From NCBI GenBank assembly GCA_002503055.1, contig DAQX01000028.1:1-29513 (forward strand): a DNA stretch of 29,513 nt, given 5' to 3'. The stretch is from Euryarchaeota archaeon UBA86. GTDB taxonomy: Archaea; Thermoplasmatota; Poseidoniia; Poseidoniales; Thalassarchaeaceae. A program made the position numbers and the translations under genes. This document shows positions 15,998 to 25,008 of the stretch, piece after piece. Each line of letters starts with the position of its first letter. Position 1 is the first letter of the stretch. A model generated the notes under the pieces. The model saw only the letters and a program-made list of their open reading frames with translations, had not been told where the DNA came from and searched no databases.

Positions 15998-18682
15998 TTA
16001 CTCATCCTCAGTAACGAGTACCGATAGTTCCTCGTCAGCACGAGCTCGAAGATTTGAGTTAACAATTCCTAGAGAGCCGACGATAATAATCAGTGCAACG
16101 AATATGCCAACCCAGTATAGAGGTCCATCCGTCCAACTCTCGCTTTCAGGCTCCGGTTCCGGCTCCGGTTCCGGCTCTTCTCCTTCAACATCAATGAATG
16201 ACCAAGCAGCCCTGCATGTCACCTCTTGTGGGTAACTTCCAGAATCTACACAAATATGCCCGGGAATCGCGATTGCATCAGCTACTTCGAGGTTACAGAA
16301 TGATCCACTGGACTCGATGCACCCATCAGTTGGCTGCATCACTACTAGGATTGCACCACACAGTAGAATTTTGCTGGAAGGAGTGACAGGCACACCTGCA
16401 TCATTCAATGTAGTCGCATCCGACATACACTGCTCGAGATGAATCCCCTCTTCGATAGTGGTTGGGTGAGGTATGGTGCCGCCTCGTGGACCATATGTAT
16501 TCCAAAGTACAGGCAACTCTGGCTCCGGCTCTGGCTCCGGCTCACTGCAGACCATTGTCCCACTGCAGTCAAAGTCATCACAGTCGATGTACGGGTCTCC
16601 ATCATTATCGACCCCATCGCTGCATAATGCCTCAGTATTTTCCGAACCTCCATTTCCAGGGTTGGTGATAATTGGACCTGCTCCGGCCACAGTACCATCG
16701 ACCCTATGGCCATCCTCGTTCAGTTCGACATCGTAATAGTCGCCCCACAGGTCGATAGTACGGTCTTTTTGGAATGTTAGAGAGCGGTTCAATACATCGA
16801 AATAACGGTCATCACCAAGTGTAAACAAGTATTCGATAGGGACCTGTGCTCCTTGATTGCATGCTTGTAATTCTGCAAGTAATTCATCGACAGTCTGCTG
16901 AGCCTCTGGTACTCCATCATAGGTGATATCTGTGGCCTTGGTGAAACCAACGCCCTCGATAATCTGAATCTCATCATCCATCGCTTGCATGATGTCTACA
17001 TCCCCAAACACAGCCAATCCGCCGACTACTACTAGTCTGAGATCAGGATCAATAGCTTCTACGACATTCCTGTAGGGGTCGGAATGGAATGTATCGAGGA
17101 CTACTAGATCTGCTGCCAGTCCTGCTTGGATGCGACCTGTTTGATCATCCCATCCGATTGCATCGACTATGTTCGTAGTAATGGTCTGGACCAACTCGTA
17201 ATCGGTGAATATGTCTCCTAGGACATTCTCATCCCACCAATCCGCAGTCTTCAGTTCGTGCATCGAACTCTTGGAACCTGAGGGGGCCCAGTCTGGGCCA
17301 ATCATGATGTTGACTCCCTCGGCCTTGGCCGTGGCCACATCTGTCGTCTCACCATACAGGATTAGATTCGATGTCGGAGACCAAGCGAGACTTCCTCCAA
17401 CATTTCCCAAGGCATCGAATTCAGTCTGAGTTAGTCCAGTTCCATGAATCACAACAATCTCACCAACAAGCAAGTCATTCTGAACCAAGACATCGAATTC
17501 TGCCCTGCTGGACTCATCAATACCCTCGGCTAGATGCAGGAACCAAGCATCCAGTTCTCCTGAGGCATTACCATCCTTGATATGATTGCCAGTATAGTCT
17601 GATTCTAATTCAGTGACTTTGGTGTGGATGTAGTCTCTACCGAAGTTATACAACTCGATATTTCTTGCAAGCATGGTCTCAAAGGTGTCAGTGTTTGATG
17701 TTGAACTACCTTGCAGTGCAGTGTTTCCACCAGCGATTGCCCGTAGCTCAGCAAACCTCATTGCAGATGTGTCGGTGAGTGAACAACCCACATCTTTTGC
17801 ATCCCTATAGGAGTCCTCTGCTTGCCATTGGTAGCGGTTTTCCCAGCCATCAGTGCCGTGGTCCCAAAGTGGGATTATGTTGTACTTGGCGTGATTATGT
17901 GGGTCAATAAATCCTGGATAAATGGTACCGCTCGTCGGTATTGAAGCCACTCCTTGAGCAGCGGGAGGCGCAACATCAGTTGCACTCCATACCGCCTCAA
18001 TCATGCCATCAACTACCAGAATCCTACCGTCATTGATTACTGATTGTTCTGATTCCATGGTGACCACGCGCCCCTCGAGAATGTACTCTCCTCGGTGAAT
18101 GTGGTCTTGTGGAGGGTAGCAGTTGCCTTGCAAATGGTTGGCACCACCCCATTCTTGGTCATTGGCACCTCCTGGAGTTGGACTACCTTCGGACAGTTTT
18201 GCCCAGTTTCCACTCGAGTCGTATCCGTAAGGAACATCCCAATCAGAATCTTCGCCTGCGTAACTTACAGAATCCATCTCCATACCAGACCCATCCAGCA
18301 ACCTGATGGTATCTCCGTCCCAGAAGTCGAATTCTATACCAGTCCATGAACGATAGAATACAATGTATGCTCCCGGCTCTAGAACTGTATTCCATCCGAC
18401 GCTGCAAGCAGGGGAACCTCCATCGGCGATATCATCCAACCACCAACCTCCGATGTCGATAGCCTCTGAAGTTGGATTGTACAACTCGACATATTGGTCA
18501 CTGTAAGTTCCCATCGATCCATCGCCATTCCAGTCAGTACCTCCGTAATTCTCGTTATTCGGAGAAACTAGTATCTCGTTGATGTAGATAGAATCAGTCG
18601 GAGCAGTCTGGCCCGACACTGCCATCATCGGCATCATTGTCATCGTAATCATCAGCAGGGTCATGGCGAATGCTCTGCGCAT
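15998..18682 (-). CDS. Secreted, membrane-anchored lamin-tail domain / amidohydrolase fusion
   Basis: The 894-aa protein has a signal peptide (1-24), a lamin-tail domain (about 28-170; IYINEILVSPNN and QYVELYNPTSEAIDIGGWWL), and an imidazolonepropionase-like amidohydrolase (about 195-565). A MopE-like motif follows (CSDGVDNDGDPYIDC, 687-701), then two Pro-Glu linkers (about 714-721 and 837-846), a Cys-containing module between them, a membrane helix (about 855-874) and a short acidic tail. Metal ligands of the amidohydrolase look complete: His262 and His264 (PGFIDPHNH), His383 (FLHLAEG), His413 (VIHGTG) and Asp464 (GPDWAPS). It should hydrolyse a cyclic amide, C-N or ester bond outside the cell; the substrate cannot be told. 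The lamin-tail domain may bind the surface or DNA. It is read away from the lipoprotein gene at 18821. Confidence 0.85.
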   Translation of the reverse strand: MRRAFAMTLLMITMTMMPMMAVSGQTAPTDSIYINEILVSPNNENYGGTDWNGDGSMGTYSDQYVELYNPTSEAIDIGGWWLDDIADGGSPACSVGWNTVLEPGAYIVFYRSWTGIEFDFWDGDTIRLLDGSGMEMDSVSYAGEDSDWDVPYGYDSSGNWAKLSEGSPTPGGANDQEWGGANHLQGNCYPPQDHIHRGEYILEGRVVTMESEQSVINDGRILVVDGMIEAVWSATDVAPPAAQGVASIPTSGTIYPGFIDPHNHAKYNIIPLWDHGTDGWENRYQWQAEDSYRDAKDVGCSLTDTSAMRFAELRAIAGGNTALQGSSTSNTDTFETMLARNIELYNFGRDYIHTKVTELESDYTGNHIKDGNASGELDAWFLHLAEGIDESSRAEFDVLVQNDLLVGEIVVIHGTGLTQTEFDALGNVGGSLAWSPTSNLILYGETTDVATAKAEGVNIMIGPDWAPSGSKSSMHELKTADWWDENVLGDIFTDYELVQTITTNIVDAIGWDDQTGRIQAGLAADLVVLDTFHSDPYRNVVEAIDPDLRLVVVGGLAVFGDVDIMQAMDDEIQIIEGVGFTKATDITYDGVPEAQQTVDELLAELQACNQGAQVPIEYLFTLGDDRYFDVLNRSLTFQKDRTIDLWGDYYDVELNEDGHRVDGTVAGAGPIITNPGNGGSENTEALCSDGVDNDGDPYIDCDDFDCSGTMVCSEPEPEPEPELPVLWNTYGPRGGTIPHPTTIEEGIHLEQCMSDATTLNDAGVPVTPSSKILLCGAILVVMQPTDGCIESSGSFCNLEVADAIAIPGHICVDSGSYPQEVTCRAAWSFIDVEGEEPEPEPEPEPESESWTDGPLYWVGIFVALIIIVGSLGIVNSNLRARADEELSVLVTEDE
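16149..16177 (-). repeat. Hexanucleotide tandem repeat encoding a Pro-Glu linker
   Basis: Alternating GGCTCC/GGTTCC units on the plus strand encode (Pro-Glu)n on the minus strand, just outside the membrane helix of the amidohydrolase. Such repeats can change length by slippage. Confidence 0.7.
16518..16543 (-). repeat. Second hexanucleotide tandem repeat encoding a Pro-Glu linker
   Basis: GGCTCC/GGCTCT units encode a second Pro-Glu stretch directly after the MopE-like motif of the same gene, separating it from the last Cys-containing module. Confidence 0.65.
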
Positions 18683-18820
18683 GGTAGAGACGAGTCATTA
18701 CTCAACTTCAATCCAACCCTGAATAGTTCAAGCAAGATTTCTACAAATTTGCACACTTTTACCAGTGTCAATTAGGCGAAGCACCGAAATACTGACCAGT
18801 ACGAATCGCCCGCGTTAATC
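18683..18820. promoter_or_regulatory. Divergent promoter region between two secreted-protein genes
   Basis: This 138-bp gap separates the divergent starts of the amidohydrolase and the lipoprotein. Its centre (about 18720-18773) is distinctly AT-rich, which suits promoter elements for both directions, but no TATA box stands at the leaderless distance from either ATG. I saw no ORF or RNA gene in it. Confidence 0.35.
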
Positions 18821-20263
18821 ATGCAGCGAAGCGGCAGAGTGGCCTGTGCGGCCCTAATGGTAATCACCGTGTCATTCGCTGGCTGTTTGTCTAGTGGAAA
18901 TCAAACTAGTTCCGGCGATTCGATTCCAGACTGGGACAAGGATATGGTCTATGTCGATGATCCCATGGGGCATGAAGATGCAAGAATGTTTGATGTGGGC
19001 TCCCCATTCAGTAACCAATCCTGGGGCAACTCAAGCTGGGCAGTCTTCGGAAACGAAGAGGGAGGGAATTGCTGTGAACACTATCTGGCTGCCACCAAAG
19101 AGGGATGGATTCTGAACTTTGGTGGCGAATATCCTACTTGGTCAGAAGATAGAGGCCATACTTGGCAAGAATACCGTCCAAGTGTCTTTTCTCAGATTGG
19201 ATGCCGAGAGCCAAAACCAACTGTCCCCGGCCAAGAAGGCCTAGGAGAGGGCAGTATCGTTCAAGCAACCAATGGAGATTTAATTTCGATGGGCTGGTTC
19301 CCTTATCCGAGTAGTAGCGGTGCAGACCAATTCTACGCTTTCCTATATGATGCAGAGGACGAAGAGTGGAGTTGGTGCTTCAATCGAACCCCTGAGCCTT
19401 TCTACGACCGTTCTTGGCAGGTTGAAGTCGTCGGCCCAATCAATGGTGGCTTGTATGGAAATGGCGAATGGGCTACCCTAGTAATCTCCAATTTCTGGCA
19501 CCAGGTTGCCAATCTCGGAGGCCAGATTTCTACTGATGGCCTGAATTACGATTACTTCGATTTCCCCGACCGAGATGCAAATCTCGACATCATCGAGGTC
19601 GATCTCACTGCTGAATCTTTAGGGCCGGAGTGGGATTTCACCAAGCCGCATAAGGAAATGCGGGCTTTCCCGGTCCCTTCTGGTGGCCTATACTTCCCGG
19701 ATTACTTCGTCGATGGTACAGATGCTTTTGTTGACACTTCTCTCAACTGGTGGGCCGCAACTACTCTGAATGGGTCATCCCTGCCAACTCAGTATTGCGC
19801 ATTCGACTCATCTACTGCATTACATTGCTTTGGGGGATTATCTGGTGGAGTTGGAATCACCCACTATATTTCCTGGGATGGCGGTGAGACATGGGATATG
19901 CAGGACTACAACCTAACAGGAGTTGCTACAGAATTGGAAGAATGGGAATGGCACTCAAGTGGAGTACACGATCTTATGGTTGTAAATATCAGATTCCAGA
20001 GCGCCGAAGGCCCAGATGTCGATGTTGCATGGCATGTTCGCGGTTTTTCAGACTCACTTGAGCCTGACACACTAACCTACCTTGGACAAGGAGATCTAGA
20101 CTCCACATCAGGTGCTGGAAACGACATCAGATTCGACTTTGCGAGTATGGGGATTCTCCCAGATGGCGGCTCATTCATCGCATACCACGATTCCACAGAC
20201 CCTGATCCTCTCTTCGGAGTCGAATTACTGCTGCCAGTCTCGTACGGTGCCAGCACTGTCTAA
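18821..20263 (+). CDS. Secreted lipoprotein with Asp-box (BNR) repeats, likely beta-propeller
   Basis: The 480-aa product opens with a basic start and hydrophobic stretch ending in VSFAGCLSS, a lipobox with Cys22 as the likely lipidated residue, followed by a Ser/Thr/Gly-rich spacer. Two Asp-boxes (SxDxGxTW) are clear: SEDRGHTW (108-115) and SWDGGETW (350-357). Asp-boxes cap blades of sialidase-like beta-propellers, and the Trp/Gly-rich sequence between them fits such a fold. There is no catalytic sialidase signature that I can see, so it may bind a glycan or protein rather than cut it. It is divergent from the secreted amidohydrolase and may be co-regulated with it. The 3' end overlaps the end of ileS by 4 bp, tail to tail. 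Confidence 0.75.
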   Translation: MQRSGRVACAALMVITVSFAGCLSSGNQTSSGDSIPDWDKDMVYVDDPMGHEDARMFDVGSPFSNQSWGNSSWAVFGNEEGGNCCEHYLAATKEGWILNFGGEYPTWSEDRGHTWQEYRPSVFSQIGCREPKPTVPGQEGLGEGSIVQATNGDLISMGWFPYPSSSGADQFYAFLYDAEDEEWSWCFNRTPEPFYDRSWQVEVVGPINGGLYGNGEWATLVISNFWHQVANLGGQISTDGLNYDYFDFPDRDANLDIIEVDLTAESLGPEWDFTKPHKEMRAFPVPSGGLYFPDYFVDGTDAFVDTSLNWWAATTLNGSSLPTQYCAFDSSTALHCFGGLSGGVGITHYISWDGGETWDMQDYNLTGVATELEEWEWHSSGVHDLMVVNIRFQSAEGPDVDVAWHVRGFSDSLEPDTLTYLGQGDLDSTSGAGNDIRFDFASMGILPDGGSFIAYHDSTDPDPLFGVELLLPVSYGASTV

Positions 20264-23200
20264 TCTACGGCGAAGGTGACCTTGGTACCATCAACCTCGA
20301 ATGAGTCTGCACCAGATGGAACATCGCCCTCATTCAGAGAAGCCGTAGAAGCTCTGGTCTCACTCTGTACATGAGTCCAATCTTCATCTGCCAACGCAGC
20401 TCCATCGATCCAGACGGAAAGTGAGATGCCCTCTTCAACCTCCAAATCTAGATCCTTACGCTTCGATTGAATTCTTCGTATTACATCTCTCGCCAGTCCT
20501 CGTGACATCAATTCCTCGTTCAAATCCATGTCTAGGACCAGAGAAACATCCCCGAAGTCATCCCCCGATAGAGTCGCAGCCGCATAACCCTCCTTCTCTG
20601 TTCGGCGAATCTCGATATCATCCATTGTGATCGAATATCCTTCAATTGCAGCGATTCCCGCCTCTATCTCCAGTAGTATGGAATCCGGATCCGCAGCACC
20701 CAGTTCTGTTAGAACAGCCGGCAAGTCAGATCTGCACTTGGCCCCTAGAGACTTTCTGTTGGGCTCCAAGACAATTCTCTGGAAAGCATCCAGATTATTC
20801 TCAGTAAGCAAGCTCTCTACATTCAATTCTTCTGCTAGGATATCGTGGAAATCAGACAGGTCCGGGCCACCCACAATCCAGCCGCATCGACAGGGCAACC
20901 TCTGTCTGCGGTTGTTCTCGACTCGCACTCTACGGCCCGACTCAGCCAATGTCCTGACCAATTCCATATGCTGTTCTAGAGAATAGTCCCTAGGAGGGAG
21001 AGTAGACTCAACAATTTCAGATCCGACAGGCCAATCCGCTAGATGAACGGAGCTTCCTGCTAGAGCCCGGTGAATCACATCAGGCATGAATGGAGAGACG
21101 GGTGCCATGAGTCTGCTTACTAGAAGTAGAACTTCATGCAGAGTATGTTGGCATGCGCGCTTATCCTCACTATCAGACTCACTCCAGAGTCTTCTCCTCG
21201 ACCTACGGACATACCAGTTTGACAAATCATTGACTACGAAATCCTCCAACTCTCTTCCTGCCTTATGGAAGTCCCAGTCTTCGAAATGCTGGTGATACGC
21301 CTCAGCCATTGCGCTAGCCTTGGATAGAACCCACCGGTCTAGTGGCCTCCTTTCTGAGATTGCAACGAAGCCAGATTTGTCTTCGGGGTCAAATTGGTCC
21401 ATTGCAGCGTAGTCTGCATGGAATCTGTAGACATTCCAAAGGGTCAGGAACATCTTCGCATATGACTCTCTCACTCCATTGGGGTCGAAGTTAGTCGGCG
21501 ACCAAGGTGAGCTTTGAGTGGTCATATACCAGCGAATCGAATCCGAACCTTCCTTGTTGAAGTGGTCCCATGGGTCGACGACATTACCTTTCGACTTACT
21601 CATCTTCTTCCCGTTCTTATCTAGGATATGCCCTAGGGATAGACAACGTCTGTAGCATATACTGCCGAAAACAGCGGTAGATACTGCAAGCAAAGAGTAG
21701 AACCAACCTCTAGTTTGATCCACTCCTTCGCAGATATAGTCCACGGGGAATGCACCATCGAACACATCCTTGTTTTCGAATGGATAGTGCCACTGAGCGA
21801 ATGTAGCGCAACCCGAATCGAACCAGCAGTCGAGAACATATGGCTCACGAATCATTGTCCCTGTGCACCCATCAATCGGACAATGCAACTTGACATCATC
21901 CACATATGGCCGATGGAGTTCAGGCGGAGTAGGGGAATCTTCATTCTTCATCGAGTTCATTTCTTCGATACTTCCGCAGCAGTGCTCATGTCCGCATTCC
22001 TGGCAAATCCAGACTGGTATTGGAGTTCCCCAGTAGCGTTCTCGGCTGATTGCCCAGTCCTTGATATTCGAGAGCCACTCTCCCATTCTCTTTGTTCCAG
22101 TCCATTCTGGGGCCCACTCGACCTCCGAGTTGTAGCGCATTATTTCTTCTCTAACCTCAGTCATGCGTACAAACCAACTGTCCATTGCGTAGTACAGCAG
22201 AGGATGATCTGTTCTCCAGCAGTGGGGATAGTCGTGTGTGTACTCATGTTCACGATAAAGAAGCCCTTGCCCAGACAGAATATCGATGATATCGGAATCG
22301 CAATCCTTGACATATCTTCCATCAAGCATATTGTGAGTTCCAGAGATGAATCGTCCGTCCATACCTACAGTATGCTGAGCAGGGAATCCGACTTTCATTC
22401 CAAGATTGTAATCCTCTTCACCGTACATCACAGCGGTGTGAACTACTCCTGTACCATCTGTAGTAGTAACGAAGTCAGCAGCTACAACCGTCCACGCAGT
22501 TTCAGAGTCACTGCCGTCAATAGCCCCGGGGAATAGGGGTCGGTATGATTTTCCAACCAAGTTTGAACCGGAAAACTCGTCAACAATCTCGATATGATGG
22601 CGCAAAACATCACCAATCAGATCCTTGGCAAGAATCAACTCTTCTCCGACTTCGGCCCCTCCTCGACCTTCCCATGAGTCGGATGGAGGTTCAGTAATAC
22701 GGATTCGGCAGTAGGTCACATCGGGCCCAACAGCCAGTCCGACATTGCCGGGCAGAGTCCAAGGTGTAGTCGTCCATGCCAGTATAGAGGCATCATCGTC
22801 AGCCAGTTGGAATTTGACATAAACAGCAGGCTCAGCCACTTCCTTGTATCCCAGTGAAACTTCGTGGCTAGAGTAGCTGGTTCCCGTCTGAGGGCAGTAT
22901 GGGAGAACTTTGTGTCCACGAAACAGCATTCTCTTCTCGAACATCTGCTTGAGTGACCACCATGCCGACTCGATATATTCGTCATGAAGGGTGACATATG
23001 GATCATCCATGTCGACCCAGAAGCCCATTCGCTCAGTCATTTCGCGCCAGGCCTGTTCGTAAGTCCACACACTCTCCTTGCACTGTTGGTTGAATGCCTC
23101 CATTCCGTAGGCTTCTATGGCTTCGTTGGACATGAGGTCCAATCGCTTCTGAACTTCAATCTCCACAGGCAGGCCGTGAGTATCCCACCCTCCTTTTCTC

Positions 23201-23466
23201 TCGACGACATGGCCTTCCATTGTCTTCCATCGACATACCATGTCCTTGAACAGACGTGAGAGTACATGGTGGATGCCCGGTTTGCCGTTTGCAGTGGGCG
23301 GACCTTCGAGGAAGGTGAAAGGACTTGATGCAGCGCGTCGAGATTCGATACTTTGCTGAAAAGTACCCTCCTCTTCCCATGTCTGCATCAGGGAAGTCTC
23401 TACCTCTACAGGGTCGAGTTCCCCAACTGGCTCAGGTACACCCATCGGGCCGCCGACCAAAGGCAT
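20260..23466 (-). CDS. ileS: Isoleucyl-tRNA synthetase, type 2, with GXHH signature
   Basis: This enzyme charges tRNA-Ile and proofreads valine. The active-site segment FLEGPPTANGKPGIHHVLSR is followed by KGGWDTHGLPVEIEVQKRL, as in type 2 (eukaryote-like) IleRS. KMSKS is at 640-644 in NGKKMSKSKGNVVDP (numbered from the TTG at 23523). The editing domain includes TTPWTLPGNVGLAVG and GTGVVHTAVMYGEEDY. Cys pairs in CQECGHEHC and CPIDGC suggest a zinc site. The HIGH signature reads G-I-H-H (83-86). I start at the ATG at 23466 because the TTG at 23523 would add 19 residues not typical of the family; the two forms are 1068 and 1087 aa. It is divergent from the HMA-DUF4396 gene, and its 3' end overlaps the lipoprotein gene by 4 bp. 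Confidence 0.95.
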   Translation of the reverse strand: MPLVGGPMGVPEPVGELDPVEVETSLMQTWEEEGTFQQSIESRRAASSPFTFLEGPPTANGKPGIHHVLSRLFKDMVCRWKTMEGHVVERKGGWDTHGLPVEIEVQKRLDLMSNEAIEAYGMEAFNQQCKESVWTYEQAWREMTERMGFWVDMDDPYVTLHDEYIESAWWSLKQMFEKRMLFRGHKVLPYCPQTGTSYSSHEVSLGYKEVAEPAVYVKFQLADDDASILAWTTTPWTLPGNVGLAVGPDVTYCRIRITEPPSDSWEGRGGAEVGEELILAKDLIGDVLRHHIEIVDEFSGSNLVGKSYRPLFPGAIDGSDSETAWTVVAADFVTTTDGTGVVHTAVMYGEEDYNLGMKVGFPAQHTVGMDGRFISGTHNMLDGRYVKDCDSDIIDILSGQGLLYREHEYTHDYPHCWRTDHPLLYYAMDSWFVRMTEVREEIMRYNSEVEWAPEWTGTKRMGEWLSNIKDWAISRERYWGTPIPVWICQECGHEHCCGSIEEMNSMKNEDSPTPPELHRPYVDDVKLHCPIDGCTGTMIREPYVLDCWFDSGCATFAQWHYPFENKDVFDGAFPVDYICEGVDQTRGWFYSLLAVSTAVFGSICYRRCLSLGHILDKNGKKMSKSKGNVVDPWDHFNKEGSDSIRWYMTTQSSPWSPTNFDPNGVRESYAKMFLTLWNVYRFHADYAAMDQFDPEDKSGFVAISERRPLDRWVLSKASAMAEAYHQHFEDWDFHKAGRELEDFVVNDLSNWYVRRSRRRLWSESDSEDKRACQHTLHEVLLLVSRLMAPVSPFMPDVIHRALAGSSVHLADWPVGSEIVESTLPPRDYSLEQHMELVRTLAESGRRVRVENNRRQRLPCRCGWIVGGPDLSDFHDILAEELNVESLLTENNLDAFQRIVLEPNRKSLGAKCRSDLPAVLTELGAADPDSILLEIEAGIAAIEGYSITMDDIEIRRTEKEGYAAATLSGDDFGDVSLVLDMDLNEELMSRGLARDVIRRIQSKRKDLDLEVEEGISLSVWIDGAALADEDWTHVQSETRASTASLNEGDVPSGADSFEVDGTKVTFAVD

Positions 23467-23484
23467 CGTATTGAAGGTGCTCGC

Positions 23485-23501
23485 TTCGCCCAAAGGGCGA
23501 A
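23485..23501. repeat. Perfect inverted repeat in the ileS leader
   Basis: TTCGCCC and GGGCGAA pair perfectly around AAA (TTT in the minus-strand RNA). The repeat lies 18 bp upstream of the likely ileS ATG at 23466, so it would be in the leader if transcription starts further out. It could be a leader hairpin, an operator between the divergent genes, or coding sequence if the TTG start is used. Confidence 0.4.
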
Positions 23502-23547
23502 CCTCTCGTTTAGTAGGCTTCAATAGTGGTTGCGACTACGCTAAACC

Positions 23548-24195
23548 ATGTCAGAGACCATCACGCTCGATGTTGGAGGGATGACTTGCGATGGATGCGC
23601 CGGAAGGGTACGAAACGCACTCGAAGGCGTATCCGGAGTGTCCTCGGCCGAGGTCTCCCATGAATCAGGCTCAGCTATTGTCTCGCACTCAGGAGTCTCT
23701 CGTGATTTGATGACCGGAGCTGTACGTGCGATTGGCTACACCGTAGATGGTCAGGCAGAGGAGTTTCATTGGCGCGACGGAAGTGTTTGGCGACAATCTG
23801 CTCACAATACGAAGTGGTGCTTGGTCGGTTGTTCAATTGGCGATTTTGGCACCATTGCTGCATTCCAATTTATTCCTTATCTTGATGCTCTTGGCTGGTC
23901 TACAATGTCGATTATGCTGCTTGCTATGTTCAATGGAATCATGACCTCTATTGCTCTTGAGACCATAATCCTGTCAGCCCAAATGGCATTGAAGGAAGCC
24001 TTCAGAGTCGCGATTGGAATGTCTTTGATTTCGATGATTTCAATGGAAGCCGCGATGAATGTTGTTGATGTTGTTCTGACAGGAGGGGCTAAGCTGACTT
24101 TGTGGGTCATCCTCCCGATGCTGGTGGCAGGATTCCTGACGCCATGGCCATACAATTACTGGCGTCTGAAGAAGTACGGAATGGCCTGCCACTGA
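23548..24195 (+). CDS. HMA metal-binding domain fused to DUF4396-like membrane domain
   Basis: Residues 1-70 form a heavy-metal-associated domain with GGMTCDGCAG, where Cys14 and Cys17 are the metal pair. After a short linker rich in Trp, Arg and His, the rest (about 88-215) is a four-helix membrane domain starting NTKWCLVGCSIGDFG and containing MSLISMISMEAAMNVVDVVL. From memory this pattern fits DUF4396, whose function is unknown. HMA domains accept Cu(I) or similar soft metals from chaperones, so the protein may sense, store or move metal at the membrane; it lacks the P-type ATPase domains. The ATG at 23548 is 24 bp from the ileS TTG codon. nadE follows after 12 bp, so the two are likely co-transcribed. 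Confidence 0.75.
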   Translation: MSETITLDVGGMTCDGCAGRVRNALEGVSGVSSAEVSHESGSAIVSHSGVSRDLMTGAVRAIGYTVDGQAEEFHWRDGSVWRQSAHNTKWCLVGCSIGDFGTIAAFQFIPYLDALGWSTMSIMLLAMFNGIMTSIALETIILSAQMALKEAFRVAIGMSLISMISMEAAMNVVDVVLTGGAKLTLWVILPMLVAGFLTPWPYNYWRLKKYGMACH

Positions 24196-24200
24196 GGAGA
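24194..24200 (+). promoter_or_regulatory. Ribosome binding site supporting the TTG start of nadE
   Basis: GAGGAGA lies 7 bp before the TTG at 24208, and no ATG start occurs nearby in frame. It overlaps the stop codon of the preceding gene. Confidence 0.55.
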
Positions 24201-24207
24201 GATTGAG

Positions 24208-24978
24208 TTGGATTGGAATTCAATCGGTGACGAGATTTCCGACTGGATCAAGGATTATGCCGAGGATGCAGGAATCGATTCTCTAGTCGTAGGAGTCTCC
24301 GGAGGAATAGACTCAGCAGTGACTTCAATCCTAAGTGCTAGGACCAATATGCATACCATCGTCCTTAACATGCCAATCCATCAAGATTTGTCGCAGTTTG
24401 AGCTCTCCAATCAACACATTGACTGGCTGCAATCGAACTTTGAAAATGTAGAAGGAAGAACCATTGATCTCACGGGAACTTATGATGCATTTTGTGAAGG
24501 ACTCAGTCAGGAACAACCCTCTCCCTTGGCATTGGCCAACTCAAGAGCCAGACTCAGAATGTCTACGCTGTTTGCTATTGCCAACTCGTCTAATGGAATC
24601 GTGGTTGGCACAGGCAACAAGGTCGAGGACTTCGGAGTCGGCTTCTTTACGAAATACGGCGATGGAGGAGTCGATATCTCACCCATAGCCGATTTGTACA
24701 AGTCTGAGGTGTATGCACTAGCAGAATCACTCGGCGTCATTCGGGAGATTCAAGATACTGCTCCTACTGACGGACTTTGGGCTGATGGCAGGACAGATGA
24801 GGATCAATTGGGCGCCACATACGCAGAACTTGAATGGGCAATGAAAGAGATCGAGAATCCCTCTGGCAGAGAGCACTCGGCTAGGGAAGAAGAGGTTCTA
24901 GAGAGATATCTAGAACTTAACAATGCTAATTCACACAAGATGAATCCAATTCCAGTTTTCCAGATGAACAGGCGCTGA
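24208..24978 (+). CDS. nadE: NH3-dependent NAD+ synthetase
   Basis: This 256-aa protein performs the last step of NAD synthesis, amidating deamido-NAD with ammonia and ATP. The ATP-pyrophosphatase P-loop SGGIDS lies at 31-36. NSRARLRMSTLFAIAN and VVGTGNKVEDFGVGFFTKYG followed by DISPIADLYKSEVYAL form the nucleotide and deamido-NAD site. No carbon-nitrogen hydrolase domain is attached, so it must use free ammonia or a separate amidotransferase. Length is normal for the short archaeal type. The start is TTG at 24208, supported by a good ribosome site; the initiation codon is weak and may hold expression down. The alpha/beta hydrolase gene begins 30 bp after its stop. Confidence 0.93.
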   Translation: MDWNSIGDEISDWIKDYAEDAGIDSLVVGVSGGIDSAVTSILSARTNMHTIVLNMPIHQDLSQFELSNQHIDWLQSNFENVEGRTIDLTGTYDAFCEGLSQEQPSPLALANSRARLRMSTLFAIANSSNGIVVGTGNKVEDFGVGFFTKYGDGGVDISPIADLYKSEVYALAESLGVIREIQDTAPTDGLWADGRTDEDQLGATYAELEWAMKEIENPSGREHSAREEEVLERYLELNNANSHKMNPIPVFQMNRR

Positions 24979-25008
24979 GTTGAATAGCATACGCCCCACC
25001 GTCGTGGC

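Noticed and set aside
21715..22536. Long plus-strand ORF of 273 codons
   Set aside because: It is antisense to the conserved catalytic part of ileS and has no family features; it is a by-product of codon use on the other strand.
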